The translations under genes were made by a program, and so were the position numbers. From assembly GCA_964523395.1 (NCBI GenBank), contig CAZFXS010000004.1, positions 205,794-269,793 of the forward strand: DNA of 64,000 nt, written 5' to 3'. Shown one piece after another: positions 1 through 8,738 of the stretch (its first letter is position 1; every line of letters begins with the position of its first letter). Source of the stretch: JANYJZ01 sp964523395. GTDB taxonomy: Bacteria; Bacteroidota; Ignavibacteria; UBA10030; SZUA-254. The notes beneath the pieces are model-generated. The model saw only the letters and a program-made list of their open reading frames with translations. It did not search any database and had not been told where the DNA came from.

Positions 1-461
1 TCGGCGCTTCCGTCAAGATCGGGTCTGCCGGTGTCACCCACGAACAGCGTGTCGCCGGTGAGAACAAGCCATGGCTCTTTGCTTCTAACGGTATCGGTGA
101 CAATAAAGCTCAGGCTGTCTGATGTGTGTCCGGGTGTGTGAATTGCCTTCATGATAATGTTGCCGATAATTATTTCCCCGCCGTCGCTGAGTTTAGCAAC
201 GGGAAATCCTGCTTTCGCGGATTCATGATAATGCACGGGCGCGCCGGTTTTTTCGGAAAGCTTTTTCGCGCCGGAAAGATGGTCCGCCTGCGCGTGCGTT
301 TCAAAAACATGGGTGATCTTCATGTTATGCGCGTGCGCGTACTTCACGTACGGTTCTATATCAAATTGCGGATCAACAACCGCGCAGACCTGCTTCTGCG
401 TGCAGCCAAGCAGGTACGAGAGGCATCCGCCTTCTTCATGACGAAACTGTTGAAAAATCAT
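1..461 (-). CDS. MBL-fold metallo-hydrolase, ETHE1/persulfide dioxygenase-like (partial)
   Basis: Reads leftward off the window edge, so only the first 153 residues are visible. The ATG has no clear Shine-Dalgarno sequence. The metallo-beta-lactamase fold is shown by THAQADH at residues 55-61, HTPGHT at 108-113 and GDTLFVGDTGRPD at 136-148; the last motif is typical of the ETHE1/glyoxalase-II-like branch. Human ETHE1 binds one iron through the His of the first motif, the His of TPGHT and the Asp of GDT. The equivalents here (His56, His112, Asp137) are present. The second His of HxHxDH is Gln58, which fits a mononuclear enzyme better than a two-zinc glyoxalase II. A role in oxidising glutathione persulfide or a similar thiol is inferred. 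A C-terminal rhodanese domain, common in this family, cannot be assessed. Confidence 0.85.
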   Translation of the reverse strand, partial: MIFQQFRHEEGGCLSYLLGCTQKQVCAVVDPQFDIEPYVKYAHAHNMKITHVFETHAQADHLSGAKKLSEKTGAPVHYHESAKAGFPVAKLSDGGEIIIGNIIMKAIHTPGHTSDSLSFIVTDTVRSKEPWLVLTGDTLFVGDTGRPDLDGSA

Positions 462-583
462 ACCGAATACTATGATGATGGTGAATTTGTGAAGAAATAT
501 ACGGCTTTTGGTTTCAAAATAAAAATTAAGGATGGGGTATGTGATTAGTCGATAAATCGTTTTTGAACCCGCCAAAGAAAATC

Positions 584-665
584 AACCACGAATGCAACGG
601 AAAGAATACGAATGCTCACAGATATTCGTGCCTTTTTCGTGTTACTTTTGTGTGAATCCGTGGTT
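584..665. repeat. Imperfect intergenic inverted repeat
   Basis: The left arm begins AACCACGAAT and the right arm ends GAATCCGTGGTT, so the two ends are imperfect reverse complements. Between them are repeated ACGAAT/ATTCGTG units that can pair with each other. This lies in the 287-base gap between the divergent metallo-hydrolase and TPR genes, where no gene is visible. It resembles dispersed palindromic intergenic repeats of environmental genomes. No second copy was noticed in the window. Confidence 0.5.
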
Positions 666-748
666 AATAATAATGGTTATTCCTATGTAGCCATTATCCC
701 ATTTTTTGCTATATTTAAAAGAAAGCGTTTCCTCTAAATATTCCGTCA

Positions 749-2623
749 ATGAAAATATTATTCACATCGCTTCTTCCTGTCTTCATCCTCGCGCTGGCGA
801 TTTCTGCAGCGTACGCTCAGCAAAAGGATCAGGACATCAAGTACAAGCTCGCACAAAGCTATGAACGCTCAGGCGATTATGAATCGGCCGTCAATATTTA
901 CCGCGAACTTTATAATAGAGATTCCTCCAACGTCGTTATCATCGAATCGCTGAAACGTGTTTACTTACTGGTAAAACGCTACGACGAAGCTATTACGCTG
1001 ATGCAGAGCGTTCTGCGCCGCAACCCCAACGACATCAATCTTCTCGCGCAGTTGGGAAGCGTCTACCTTCAAACATCAAACGAACAAAAAGCTGTTGAGG
1101 CATGGGAAAGAGCAGTTGCTGTCGACCCAAAGAAAGAAATGACCTATCGTATCATCGGAAGCTGGGTGGTGCAGAGCAGGGCGTTCGAACGGGCAGTCGA
1201 GATATACAAGCGTGGACGTGTAGCCTGTGCTGACCCAACGCTGTTCACCGTTGACATCGCCTATCTTTACGGCATCATGTTGAACTACAAGGAAGCAACA
1301 CAGGAATATCTCTCACTCCTCAAACAAAACGCTTCACAGCTTATCATCGTACAGACAAGAATCGCCGGCTTTACAGGAAAACCGGATGGGCTAGCAGCCG
1401 CAACAACTGTCGTCGAGCAGGCAATAGCTGCCGATGCCGCTAATATTACGTTTCAAAAACTGTTGTCATGGCTTTATATGGAAGGTAAAAACTTCACCAA
1501 AGCGTATGACGTGGTTAAAGTCATCGACCAGAAAACAAACGCCGGTGGCCGTGAACTGTACACATTCGCGGAGCGCGCATTGAAGGAAAAATCATACGAT
1601 GTCGCCGCGAAAACATTTTCCGCGGTGATGCAGAATTATCCGAATGCCGATTTCAGCGCGCAGGCAAAATTCGGTTACGCAAGAACACTTGAAGAAACCG
1701 ACGCCGAGAAAGATACCTTTTCGATTTTCGGAGCCGCGATACCGGGAACTCCGCGCCCAGAGACAGGGTCAACCCCAATGTATGACAAAGCTGTAGCCGC
1801 ATACAACCGCGTCATCACCGAACATCCGAAAACCGAACTGGCCGCCCGCTCACTCTACCGCATCGGGGTGCTGAGGCAGGAACATTACTATGATTCCGAC
1901 GGCGCGCTTACAACATTCGACCGACTTGAAAAGGAGTTCCCGCAATTTCCATCAATTATCTCCGAAACAAGAATACGGATGGGCGATATTTATCTTTCCC
2001 TCGGCGATCTGCAGAAAGCTGAGTCGCGATACGCGCCTGTCGCCGGCACGCCGCCGTTCATCGGCGAACTGAGGGAACGCGCGGCATTTCGTTTGGCAGA
2101 GCTGGAATATTTCCGCGGGAAGTTTCCGGATTGCCTGACAAAACTCAACGACCTCATCCGCAATATCATTTCTGACGCAACCAATGACGCGCTCAGCCTA
2201 CAGATTTTTTTGCAGGAAAATGTAAAACAAAACGAGCCCGCGCTCAAAGAATTTTCCAAAGCGGATTTACTGATGCGGCAGGGAAAATTATCAGAAGCGA
2301 TTGTTCAATTTGAAGATATTCTCAAGAAATACGGCAATGCACCGCTCATCGACGAGACGCTCATGAAAATCGGGATGTCGTACGCGGTGATGCACAGATA
2401 CCAGGACGCGGCAAAGATGTACGAGCGGTTTGCTGCGGAATATCCCGAAAGCATCGCTCTCGACCGGGCGCTCATCCAGCTTGGCAGGATTTATTCTCTG
2501 GGGTTGAAAGACAACACGAAAGCCATCGCTGCCTATCAGCAGTTGCTGGAAAAGTTTCCCAACTCCATTTATGTAAGCGAAGCGCGCAAACGCGTGCGCG
2601 AGCTCCGCGGAGACAGTATATGA
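749..2623 (+). CDS. Secreted TPR-repeat protein
   Basis: A 624-residue protein with a signal peptide (hydrophobic residues 4-22, cleavage near AYA-Q). The rest is tetratricopeptide repeats: a block at about 28-260 with typical signatures such as LAQSYERSGDYESAVNIY, and a second block at about 290-620 resembling the BamD/YbgF kind (FPNSIYVSEARKR near the end). No catalytic motif is visible, so it is probably a periplasmic or outer-membrane-associated scaffold. Its stop codon overlaps the start of the next gene in an ATGA, so the two are almost certainly translationally coupled. No strong Shine-Dalgarno sequence precedes the ATG. The specific partner cannot be deduced. Confidence 0.85.
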   Translation: MKILFTSLLPVFILALAISAAYAQQKDQDIKYKLAQSYERSGDYESAVNIYRELYNRDSSNVVIIESLKRVYLLVKRYDEAITLMQSVLRRNPNDINLLAQLGSVYLQTSNEQKAVEAWERAVAVDPKKEMTYRIIGSWVVQSRAFERAVEIYKRGRVACADPTLFTVDIAYLYGIMLNYKEATQEYLSLLKQNASQLIIVQTRIAGFTGKPDGLAAATTVVEQAIAADAANITFQKLLSWLYMEGKNFTKAYDVVKVIDQKTNAGGRELYTFAERALKEKSYDVAAKTFSAVMQNYPNADFSAQAKFGYARTLEETDAEKDTFSIFGAAIPGTPRPETGSTPMYDKAVAAYNRVITEHPKTELAARSLYRIGVLRQEHYYDSDGALTTFDRLEKEFPQFPSIISETRIRMGDIYLSLGDLQKAESRYAPVAGTPPFIGELRERAAFRLAELEYFRGKFPDCLTKLNDLIRNIISDATNDALSLQIFLQENVKQNEPALKEFSKADLLMRQGKLSEAIVQFEDILKKYGNAPLIDETLMKIGMSYAVMHRYQDAAKMYERFAAEYPESIALDRALIQLGRIYSLGLKDNTKAIAAYQQLLEKFPNSIYVSEARKRVRELRGDSI

Positions 2624-3882
2624 AAAAGATTTTCCTGACTCTGTTTTTTCTTTTCGCTACATCTGTTCAGGCACAAAAGATTCTTATTCCGATGGACTTG
2701 GAGCAGACGGATCATTTAAAAGCATACGGCATTGCTTACTGGTCGTTGACGAAAAATATCGACGTCGACTGGCTGTTGAATTACCGCGGCGGTTCGTTTA
2801 TGGTCGATGGGCTTGATGCCGTCGCAACCGAATGCAGAATCCGCGGAGTATCGTTCGAACAGATCAGCGGGGGAGATGCTGCAAGGATTTATGCCGAAGT
2901 ACAGGCGGAAGATAATAATATGGACGCTGTTCGCCTTGAAAAAACGCCAAAGATCGCCGTGTATGTCACACCAAACTCCCTGCCGTGGGACGATGCAGTA
3001 ACGCTCGTCATGAAGTACGCAGAAATTCCGTACAGCACAGTATGGGACGACGAAGTACTGCAGGATTCACTGATTCACTATGACTGGATTCATCTGCACC
3101 ACGAGGATTTTACGGGACAGTACGGGAAGTTCTATGCTTCATTTGCCGCCGCGCCATGGTATGTCGAACAGCAGGTGATGTATGAAAAAAAGGCAAAGGA
3201 GCTCGGCTTTAAAAAAGTCTCCGAAATGAAAAAGGCTGTCGTTCACAAAATCAAGGATTACATTTCGACCGGTGGGTTTATGTTTGCAATGTGCTCGGCA
3301 ACCGATACGTACGACATTGCCGCAGCAGCAGATAAAACAGATATTTGCGACATCATGTACGACGGAGATCCGCAGGATCCACAGGCTCAGAAAATGCTGG
3401 ATTATTCCTCATGTCTTGCGTTCGAGAATTTTACGCTCGAGCGGAATCCTCTGCGCTACGAATATTCCGACATCGATATCCCACCCAGCGATATGGTGGG
3501 CATGCTTAACCGCGAGACAGATTATTTTACATTGTTTGAGTTCTCGGCAAAGTATGATCCTGTTCCAACAATGCTCACGCAGAATCACGCAAACATTATT
3601 CACGGATTTCTCGGCCAGACAACAAATTTCAAGAAGAGTCTTATTAAGAAAACGATAACTGTGCTTGCCGAGAAGGAAGGAACCGAAGAGGTGCGGTATA
3701 TTCATGGAAATCTGGGCCGCGGAACGTTCACATTTTACGGTGGACATGATCCCGAGGATTATCAGCATGCCGTCGGCGACCCGCCGACAGATCTCGCGTT
3801 GCATAAAAATTCCCCCGGCTACCGATTAATCCTGAATAATATTCTTTTCCCCGCCGCAAAAAAGAAACAACAGAAAACCTGA
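2620..3882 (+). CDS. Conserved secreted protein of the family often mislabelled 'asparagine synthetase B'
   Basis: A 420-residue protein with a signal peptide (residues 1-18, ending VQAQ). The start of the mature protein (ILIPMDLEQTDHLKAYGIAYW) matches a Bacteroidota family that databases often call asparagine synthetase B. The sequence does not support that name: there is no N-terminal Cys nucleophile and no SGGxDS ATP-pyrophosphatase loop, and the protein is exported. GGFMFAMCSATDT (around residue 220) looks like the Cys-bearing elbow of class-I glutamine-amidotransferase-like folds; that is inference. The C-terminal part (FTFYGGHDPEDYQH) also fits such a fold. It is translationally coupled (ATGA) to the TPR protein, so the pair probably acts together in the periplasm. 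Activity unknown. Confidence 0.75.
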   Translation: MKKIFLTLFFLFATSVQAQKILIPMDLEQTDHLKAYGIAYWSLTKNIDVDWLLNYRGGSFMVDGLDAVATECRIRGVSFEQISGGDAARIYAEVQAEDNNMDAVRLEKTPKIAVYVTPNSLPWDDAVTLVMKYAEIPYSTVWDDEVLQDSLIHYDWIHLHHEDFTGQYGKFYASFAAAPWYVEQQVMYEKKAKELGFKKVSEMKKAVVHKIKDYISTGGFMFAMCSATDTYDIAAAADKTDICDIMYDGDPQDPQAQKMLDYSSCLAFENFTLERNPLRYEYSDIDIPPSDMVGMLNRETDYFTLFEFSAKYDPVPTMLTQNHANIIHGFLGQTTNFKKSLIKKTITVLAEKEGTEEVRYIHGNLGRGTFTFYGGHDPEDYQHAVGDPPTDLALHKNSPGYRLILNNILFPAAKKKQQKT

Positions 3883-3940
3883 CCTGATTTTTTACTCCTC
3901 TTTCTTGCAACTCTCAATTTATTTCCTAAATTGAAACGTC

Positions 3941-4642
3941 ATGCGTATTGCTATTATCTCCGATATACATTCCAATCTCGAGGGTTTGCAAAAGGCAGTC
4001 GAAGTTATCCGTAAGAGCAGTATCGATGAGATCATCTGCCTTGGCGATATCGTCGGCTATGGCGCAAATCCCAATGAATGTCTCGACCTTGTCCGCGAAA
4101 TCACGCCACACATTCTTCTCGGCAATCACGATGAAGCCTCGGTTGATCCGGACAAGACCGAACATTTCAATCCGCTCGCGAGAATTGCCGCGGAATGGAC
4201 CGGCAACACGCTAACAGAAAAGAATCGCGAGTTTATCGAACAGCTCCCGTTTACACTCGAACGGCATGGCGTGACATTTGTGCACTCATCGCCGTATGAG
4301 CCGGCCGAGTGGCACTATATTCTTTCTCCTGCCGACGCGCAGTTTAATTTTTCTGCCTTCACCACGGCGATTTGTTTCGTCGGGCATACGCATGTCCCCG
4401 ATATATTCTGTGAAGATATATGGACGCGTGATGTCGTGGCGGGAAAGCGATTTCTTGTTAATGTGGGAAGCGTCGGTCAACCGAGAGACAACAACTGGCA
4501 GTTAAGTTTCGGTATTTTTGATGTCGAGAAGTGGACGTACAAAAATATACGGTCGGAATATGACGCTAAGACAGCATCGGAGAAAATAAAAAAAGCCGGC
4601 CTGCCGCGTGCATTGGCTGACCGGATTTTAGTCGGGAGATAA
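3941..4642 (+). CDS. Calcineurin-like metallophosphoesterase (Metallophos_2 type)
   Basis: A 233-residue cytoplasmic protein with the full metallophosphoesterase motif set: DIH (residues 8-10), GD (35-36), GNHD (61-64), a mid-domain HSSP, and GHTHVP near residue 150. Its length and compact single-domain form match the YfcE/MJ0936-like Metallophos_2 group of phosphodiesterases. Substrate is not evident. A 7-bp inverted repeat (CAATTTA/TAAATTG, 3915-3933) sits just before the start codon and could be an operator or a leader hairpin. The gene stands alone, converging with the FecR-like gene 11 bases downstream. No recognisable terminator lies between them. Confidence 0.9.
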   Translation: MRIAIISDIHSNLEGLQKAVEVIRKSSIDEIICLGDIVGYGANPNECLDLVREITPHILLGNHDEASVDPDKTEHFNPLARIAAEWTGNTLTEKNREFIEQLPFTLERHGVTFVHSSPYEPAEWHYILSPADAQFNFSAFTTAICFVGHTHVPDIFCEDIWTRDVVAGKRFLVNVGSVGQPRDNNWQLSFGIFDVEKWTYKNIRSEYDAKTASEKIKKAGLPRALADRILVGR

Positions 4643-4653
4643 TCTACGTAATA

Positions 4654-5352
4654 TTACCCTTTCTGGGTCTTCTTCAGCTCTGCAATTTTATTTTCCACAA
4701 TTTTCCGTTCGTTCGCCGAAAGTTTTTCCTTCGAAAGGCTGACGTATTCCGTCAGCGCCTCGCCCGAAAGCTGTACTTTCTCGAATGCGTCGGCAACCAT
4801 CAGACGGACATCGATGCGCTTCTGCAGGGACGGGTCAAGTCTGAACACTTCTTTCGCCCTCAATACAGATGTCGCATAGAATCCGTGGCGGTAGAGAACT
4901 TTTGTTCCATTCAGCAGCAGCAGAAATGACTCCTTATTCATCGTAGAACCCTTGGAACGTACTCCCTTATCCGAGCCGTGAATTGTTGTTGTCTTCGGAA
5001 TGGTGATGTCTTCCTTATTGTTATTCGAGGGAATTGACCGGATTCCTTCCATCGCGAGTTTCAACAGCAATTCTTCCTGTGTCAGCACACGTATATCTGA
5101 AATGTCGATGATAACCATTTCCGGTAGAGAGAGTTCTTTCACTCCGTCAACTGAAATAGTAGCGGAAGCGTTTTTTCCGGAACGCATCGAGTCTTCCGGC
5201 TTGAGCAGGTCGCCTGCCTTTGCCGGCAGCCACACCTCTTCTGCGCCGCGCCGCACGGCAACTTCACCTTTTACTGTTACAATCTTCACATCAGCCTGGA
5301 CCGCGATGGAGAAAAGAACCAGCGCCAATACAACCGCATACATTGTTTTCAT
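4654..5352 (-). CDS. FecR-like domain secreted protein
   Basis: A 232-residue protein with signal peptide MKTMYAVVLALVLFSIAVQA. I chose this ATG because AAGGTGG stands five bases upstream; an upstream in-frame ATG would add ten residues encoded by a palindromic repeat. Residues 22-110 resemble a FecR-like domain (VKGEVAVRRGAEEVWLPAKAG, then a SATISVDGV stretch). The C-terminal half looks like helical pairs of TPR type (ATSVLRAKEVFRLDPSLQKR). Such domains usually occur in periplasmic or surface structural proteins. It follows the PorV-like gene by 72 bases in the same direction, so it may be co-transcribed with it. Function unknown. Confidence 0.75.
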   Translation of the reverse strand: MKTMYAVVLALVLFSIAVQADVKIVTVKGEVAVRRGAEEVWLPAKAGDLLKPEDSMRSGKNASATISVDGVKELSLPEMVIIDISDIRVLTQEELLLKLAMEGIRSIPSNNNKEDITIPKTTTIHGSDKGVRSKGSTMNKESFLLLLNGTKVLYRHGFYATSVLRAKEVFRLDPSLQKRIDVRLMVADAFEKVQLSGEALTEYVSLSKEKLSANERKIVENKIAELKKTQKG

Positions 5353-5375
5353 AGCACCACCTTTTTTACTTTTTT

Positions 5376-5404
5376 GCGCCATAGGCGCATCCGCCTCTAG
5401 CGGA
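5376..5404. repeat. Double short palindrome between two genes
   Basis: Two adjacent small hairpins: GCGCC-ATA-GGCGC (5376-5388) and TCCGC-CTCTA-GCGGA (5390-5404). They lie between the PorV-like gene and the FecR-like gene. On the minus strand the first is followed by a run of A, not T, so this is not an ordinary leftward terminator. It looks like a dispersed intergenic palindromic repeat, or possibly an mRNA processing or stabilising element between co-transcribed genes. Confidence 0.45.
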
Positions 5405-5424
5405 ACTTTTGAATTTTTAATTGT

Positions 5425-7455
5425 TTAATTTACCACTTCCACATCTACAAGCCGCACCCAGCCTTTAACAATTCCAAGCTGAACCTCGGCTGCCTGAATA
5501 TATTCCTCGGTTCCGATGACCCATGCTTCATCAAATCCCTTTTGAATTGCGGTCGGTTCTACGGGAATCCAAACAGTTTCGACACCTTTATCATTTTTAC
5601 GGACAATATACCGTTTCGGATTGTTACTGACACGTTGAGCATTGGAAGGTTCAAGCCCCGTATCAAACATCAGAAAAATGTGACTCTCTTCGGGTTTCTC
5701 TGGCGGAACAACATCGATAAACGCGGTTGAAATCCCAATACTTCCGAGAAGTGCCGCATAACAGACACTCATATCATCACAATCGCCGCCGTGCAATGTT
5801 AATGTTTCGGCAGGATACTGAACAAAATCGCGGCTTGTTTTCGGATCGCCGACATACTGAATCTGCGACGCGAATTCGTTAAATACAATTTTTGCCTTGG
5901 CGAAATTTTGCAACATCCCCGGCAACGTATCAAGATGTGTTTTGTGCGGGACAAGTGAATTCCTGGAAAATTTTATAACCGCTGGATCGTCCGGCGTGAC
6001 GAAATATTTCAACAAATGGACATCGCCGTTCCAGTCATTCTTTCCGCGCACCACCAGCCTCGATTGAAACCGGTCATCATATCCATCACCGGCGTTGACG
6101 TTGACAAATACTTCCGCCTCCTTCACCTGCGTGTTTCCCACCGATTCTATATTAGTATTGAGTACGGCAAACAGCGGGATATCGGCTACGCCGCCCGGCG
6201 CGATTTGTTCAGGCGCGGTTTCGGTGGGCGCGTCCATAAAATTGTTTATCTGCAGACCAACCTTTGCTTCAATTGCCTTATCGGAAATATTTTTTACTCT
6301 TGCTTTCCCGACCGGTACAAACGCGTAAACATTCCGAGATGACGGGAAGATATCGCCGGTAAATTCGACCGATTCAATGCGGGCAACCTGTCCGCGATTA
6401 TTGCCGAGGGTATAACGCGCGGTTACTGTTAACCTGTCACCGGTAAATGAATTATATTCTAATCCGTCAAATGATGATTGGCGGAATGTTATAATGTCGG
6501 TGGATCCGCGCCGGTTTTCTTTTAAAAGAAACGCGAGATAGCTGAGATTTACCCGAATATTCTGAAATTCTCCCCCAAGTCCTACCGAAATCGCATCCGT
6601 TTTTAATGCCGAAGATCCGTTAAGATACAATCCCGTTTGGATCTGAAGCGTTGGAAGCGGAAGCCATTCTCCGCCCATCCTGAATAATTTTTTTGTATCG
6701 CCTTCGGCACCAAGAAGAATATTCCGGAAACCGGAATATGAAACTCCGGCACGCAGAAATTTCGGAAGGTTCAGGCCAAAATCACCGGACGTTCCAGATA
6801 ATCTTGAATACATAATCGGACCGATGTTTTTACTCACAAGGCCCACACTCCATCCGGTTGCAGGCTCCCAGAGCAATCCGATATCCATTAACCAGCGACT
6901 TCCGGATTCTTCAACAATCGATGTTCGTATAAACGAACTGGTATCAATGCTATAACGGGTATCGGTCACCGATTCTTCGATATAGTGGGTGCTCAGGCCA
7001 ACGGAAAATTTCTCATACGGTTGAAAAGCATACCCCGCACTGAAACGTTCGCGATAACTGATCTGTTTGTCATATTGTGTTATAAAGAATGCACTCGAAT
7101 CATCATAGATAAAGGTTGTCGGAACGGAAAAGTCCAGCTTAGTGGAAGGGGAAATCCGCAACGCGCCTGAGTGTTGCGGGGAAAATTTTCTTGCTACCAC
7201 TGCCTCATGAAATAAGAGGGACTGATTGATGGATGTAAGCGTGAAATAACCGGTAAAGCCGAGCTCCCAGTTGCTGATACGGGAAAGTCCGGCGGGATTC
7301 CAATCGAGCGCGGACGGATCATTGACAATCGCAGAGTACGCGGCAAGAGCCGTACCTCTCGCCGAGCTGAAATACTGCGCATATGTTGTGTACGTTTGGA
7401 TCATCGTGATTATCCATATTGCCAACCATATGCGGGACGGCGGCATTTGATTCAT
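5425..7455 (-). CDS. PorV/PorQ-like outer membrane barrel fused to a transglutaminase-like domain
   Basis: A 676-residue protein. After a signal peptide (ending near YAQ) comes a PorV/PorQ-type start: YFSSARGTALAAYSAIVNDPSALDWNPAGL, where early Asn-Pro-Ala-Gly motifs mark this family of 14-stranded barrels. Beta-barrel-like sequence runs to about residue 355. Residues 370-470 look like a CARDB/Ig-like spacer (KNISDKAIEAKVGLQINN). Residues 490-640 contain a transglutaminase-like core: a Cys in GGDCDDMS followed by SHIFLMFDTG supplying His and Asp. PorV-like proteins normally take part in T9SS, and a barrel carrying a papain-like domain is unusual. Peptidase or cross-linking activity is inference. 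Confidence 0.75.
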   Translation of the reverse strand: MNQMPPSRIWLAIWIITMIQTYTTYAQYFSSARGTALAAYSAIVNDPSALDWNPAGLSRISNWELGFTGYFTLTSINQSLLFHEAVVARKFSPQHSGALRISPSTKLDFSVPTTFIYDDSSAFFITQYDKQISYRERFSAGYAFQPYEKFSVGLSTHYIEESVTDTRYSIDTSSFIRTSIVEESGSRWLMDIGLLWEPATGWSVGLVSKNIGPIMYSRLSGTSGDFGLNLPKFLRAGVSYSGFRNILLGAEGDTKKLFRMGGEWLPLPTLQIQTGLYLNGSSALKTDAISVGLGGEFQNIRVNLSYLAFLLKENRRGSTDIITFRQSSFDGLEYNSFTGDRLTVTARYTLGNNRGQVARIESVEFTGDIFPSSRNVYAFVPVGKARVKNISDKAIEAKVGLQINNFMDAPTETAPEQIAPGGVADIPLFAVLNTNIESVGNTQVKEAEVFVNVNAGDGYDDRFQSRLVVRGKNDWNGDVHLLKYFVTPDDPAVIKFSRNSLVPHKTHLDTLPGMLQNFAKAKIVFNEFASQIQYVGDPKTSRDFVQYPAETLTLHGGDCDDMSVCYAALLGSIGISTAFIDVVPPEKPEESHIFLMFDTGLEPSNAQRVSNNPKRYIVRKNDKGVETVWIPVEPTAIQKGFDEAWVIGTEEYIQAAEVQLGIVKGWVRLVDVEVVN

Positions 7456-7577
7456 ATGATACTGTTCTTATCCGATTAAAATGAGAAAAATTGCTTGATT
7501 ATCATATACTACACTGAATAGTAATCCCTCCTTTGACAATCTACATTTTTTCTCTTCTAATTCAAGCCGCCGGAGAA

Positions 7578-7620
7578 TAAAAAACCCGGGCATCCACTCC
7601 ACCAGATATGGAAGCCCGGG
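7578..7620 (-). terminator. Rho-independent terminator downstream of the 7637-8614 lipoprotein
   Basis: On the minus strand a hairpin with CCCGGGC/GCCCGGG arms, extended by TTCCA/TGGAT pairing, is followed by TTTTTTATT. It lies 17 bases beyond the stop codon of the lipoprotein gene and separates it from the PorV-like gene. Confidence 0.85.
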
Positions 7621-7636
7621 ATCTCACTGAATACTG

Positions 7637-8614
7637 TTACAGAAGGACTACTCTGTACGGTATTCCCCACCAACTCACTGAATATGGTTCAGTATCATCA
7701 TATACCGTCCCTTTAGTCATCGCGTCTACACCTGCGTGGAAATATCCGGGATGAGGATGTGCCAGCCATGTTTTTTCATACACACGAGTATACGTGCCAT
7801 CGCCGTTATTCACCTCGGACACAAGCTGCAGGTGAGCGCGGCGCTTATGGAACATGTCAAATCCGAAACGGAGCGCGACAAAATCCGTATCAGCCGAAGC
7901 GCTGGTAAGCGTAACGCGCAATTTGATTTCTTGTCCCGGTAAAAAGACCGGAACGTCGCGCCGGCCAAAATGCCAGCCGGTAATCCATTTGTACCGGAGG
8001 AAATATTCGTTCGGTTCGGTAACTGTTATCGTATCTCCGTTCGGGAGAAACATCTCTACTTTTGTAATATCAATAAGATTATTTGGAGCAACAGTTCCGC
8101 CGTCAACCAATGATGTCGCGATAGGAATCCAGTTTTGCCAGTAACGGCGTGTCTCGCGCTTTACGCGCTTAAAGATTACTTTTCGCGTCGAATGATCATT
8201 AAACGGTTTTTCGACAAGTATCGTGTCACCGATGGTATTGATCGCGCGGATTTTGAAAACTCCGACGATATCCTTGGCAACAAGTGCAATTGCTATTGAA
8301 TCACCGGGCTGTACGGTAACGGTTACCGTTCTGGTAATACTGGTAATAATACGGCCAAATCGTAATGGCGTAATATCAGCCAAGACTTTATCGAAGGTAC
8401 CGTAATCTTCAGGTTCAACTTCCTTATCGTCAAATGTCTGTTCATCATTTTTTACAAACTCATCATTGACTGCCATTACTTTCATGGCCGTTTCTTCATT
8501 TGTTACGCCTGGTGGGGGTTGATCGCCCGGAGGATCGACAATATTCTCTTTACATCCATCCAGTAACAGGCCGAATAACAGCCCCATCGACAGGATTACC
8601 AGCAAGTGTTTCAT
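7637..8614 (-). CDS. Lipoprotein of unknown function
   Basis: A 325-residue protein with a signal peptide and lipobox LLDGC (Cys21), so it should be lipidated. A Pro-rich linker (PPGDQPPPG) follows. The rest is beta-rich without a family motif I recognise; it includes a Thr/Val-rich strand region (SITRTVTVTVQPGDSIAIA) and an aromatic C-terminus. The start is supported by GAGGAG just upstream of the ATG. A perfect small palindrome (ATTTGATATTCAAAT, 8658-8672) and a longer inverted repeat lie 45-125 bases upstream and could regulate it. It has its own terminator, so it is probably a single-gene unit. Confidence 0.75.
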   Translation of the reverse strand: MKHLLVILSMGLLFGLLLDGCKENIVDPPGDQPPPGVTNEETAMKVMAVNDEFVKNDEQTFDDKEVEPEDYGTFDKVLADITPLRFGRIITSITRTVTVTVQPGDSIAIALVAKDIVGVFKIRAINTIGDTILVEKPFNDHSTRKVIFKRVKRETRRYWQNWIPIATSLVDGGTVAPNNLIDITKVEMFLPNGDTITVTEPNEYFLRYKWITGWHFGRRDVPVFLPGQEIKLRVTLTSASADTDFVALRFGFDMFHKRRAHLQLVSEVNNGDGTYTRVYEKTWLAHPHPGYFHAGVDAMTKGTVYDDTEPYSVSWWGIPYRVVLL

Positions 8615-8672
8615 GACCGCACTCCTCTGTATACATAGTTAGTTTTTCAGTACTGCTATTTGATATTCAAAT

Positions 8673-8738
8673 GGTCCCGCCGTCGGTTCTCTCACACGCC
8701 CGCACGTGGTTTTGAACGCTTCAATCGGCGACGGGACC
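8673..8738. repeat. Long-loop inverted repeat upstream of the lipoprotein gene
   Basis: GGTCCCGCCGTCG (8673-8685) and CGGCGACGGGACC (8726-8738) pair over 13 positions with one mismatch and one wobble, around a 40-base loop. It lies in the 270-base gap between the lipoprotein gene and the end of the CHASE2-sigma54 operon; no gene is visible there. There is no T-run on the minus strand, so it is a weak terminator candidate. A structured leader is equally possible. Confidence 0.45.

Noticed and set aside
126..548. Rightward open frame of 140 codons
   Set aside because: It lies opposite the clear metallo-hydrolase gene and has no family motifs; its amino-acid mix is that of an antisense frame.
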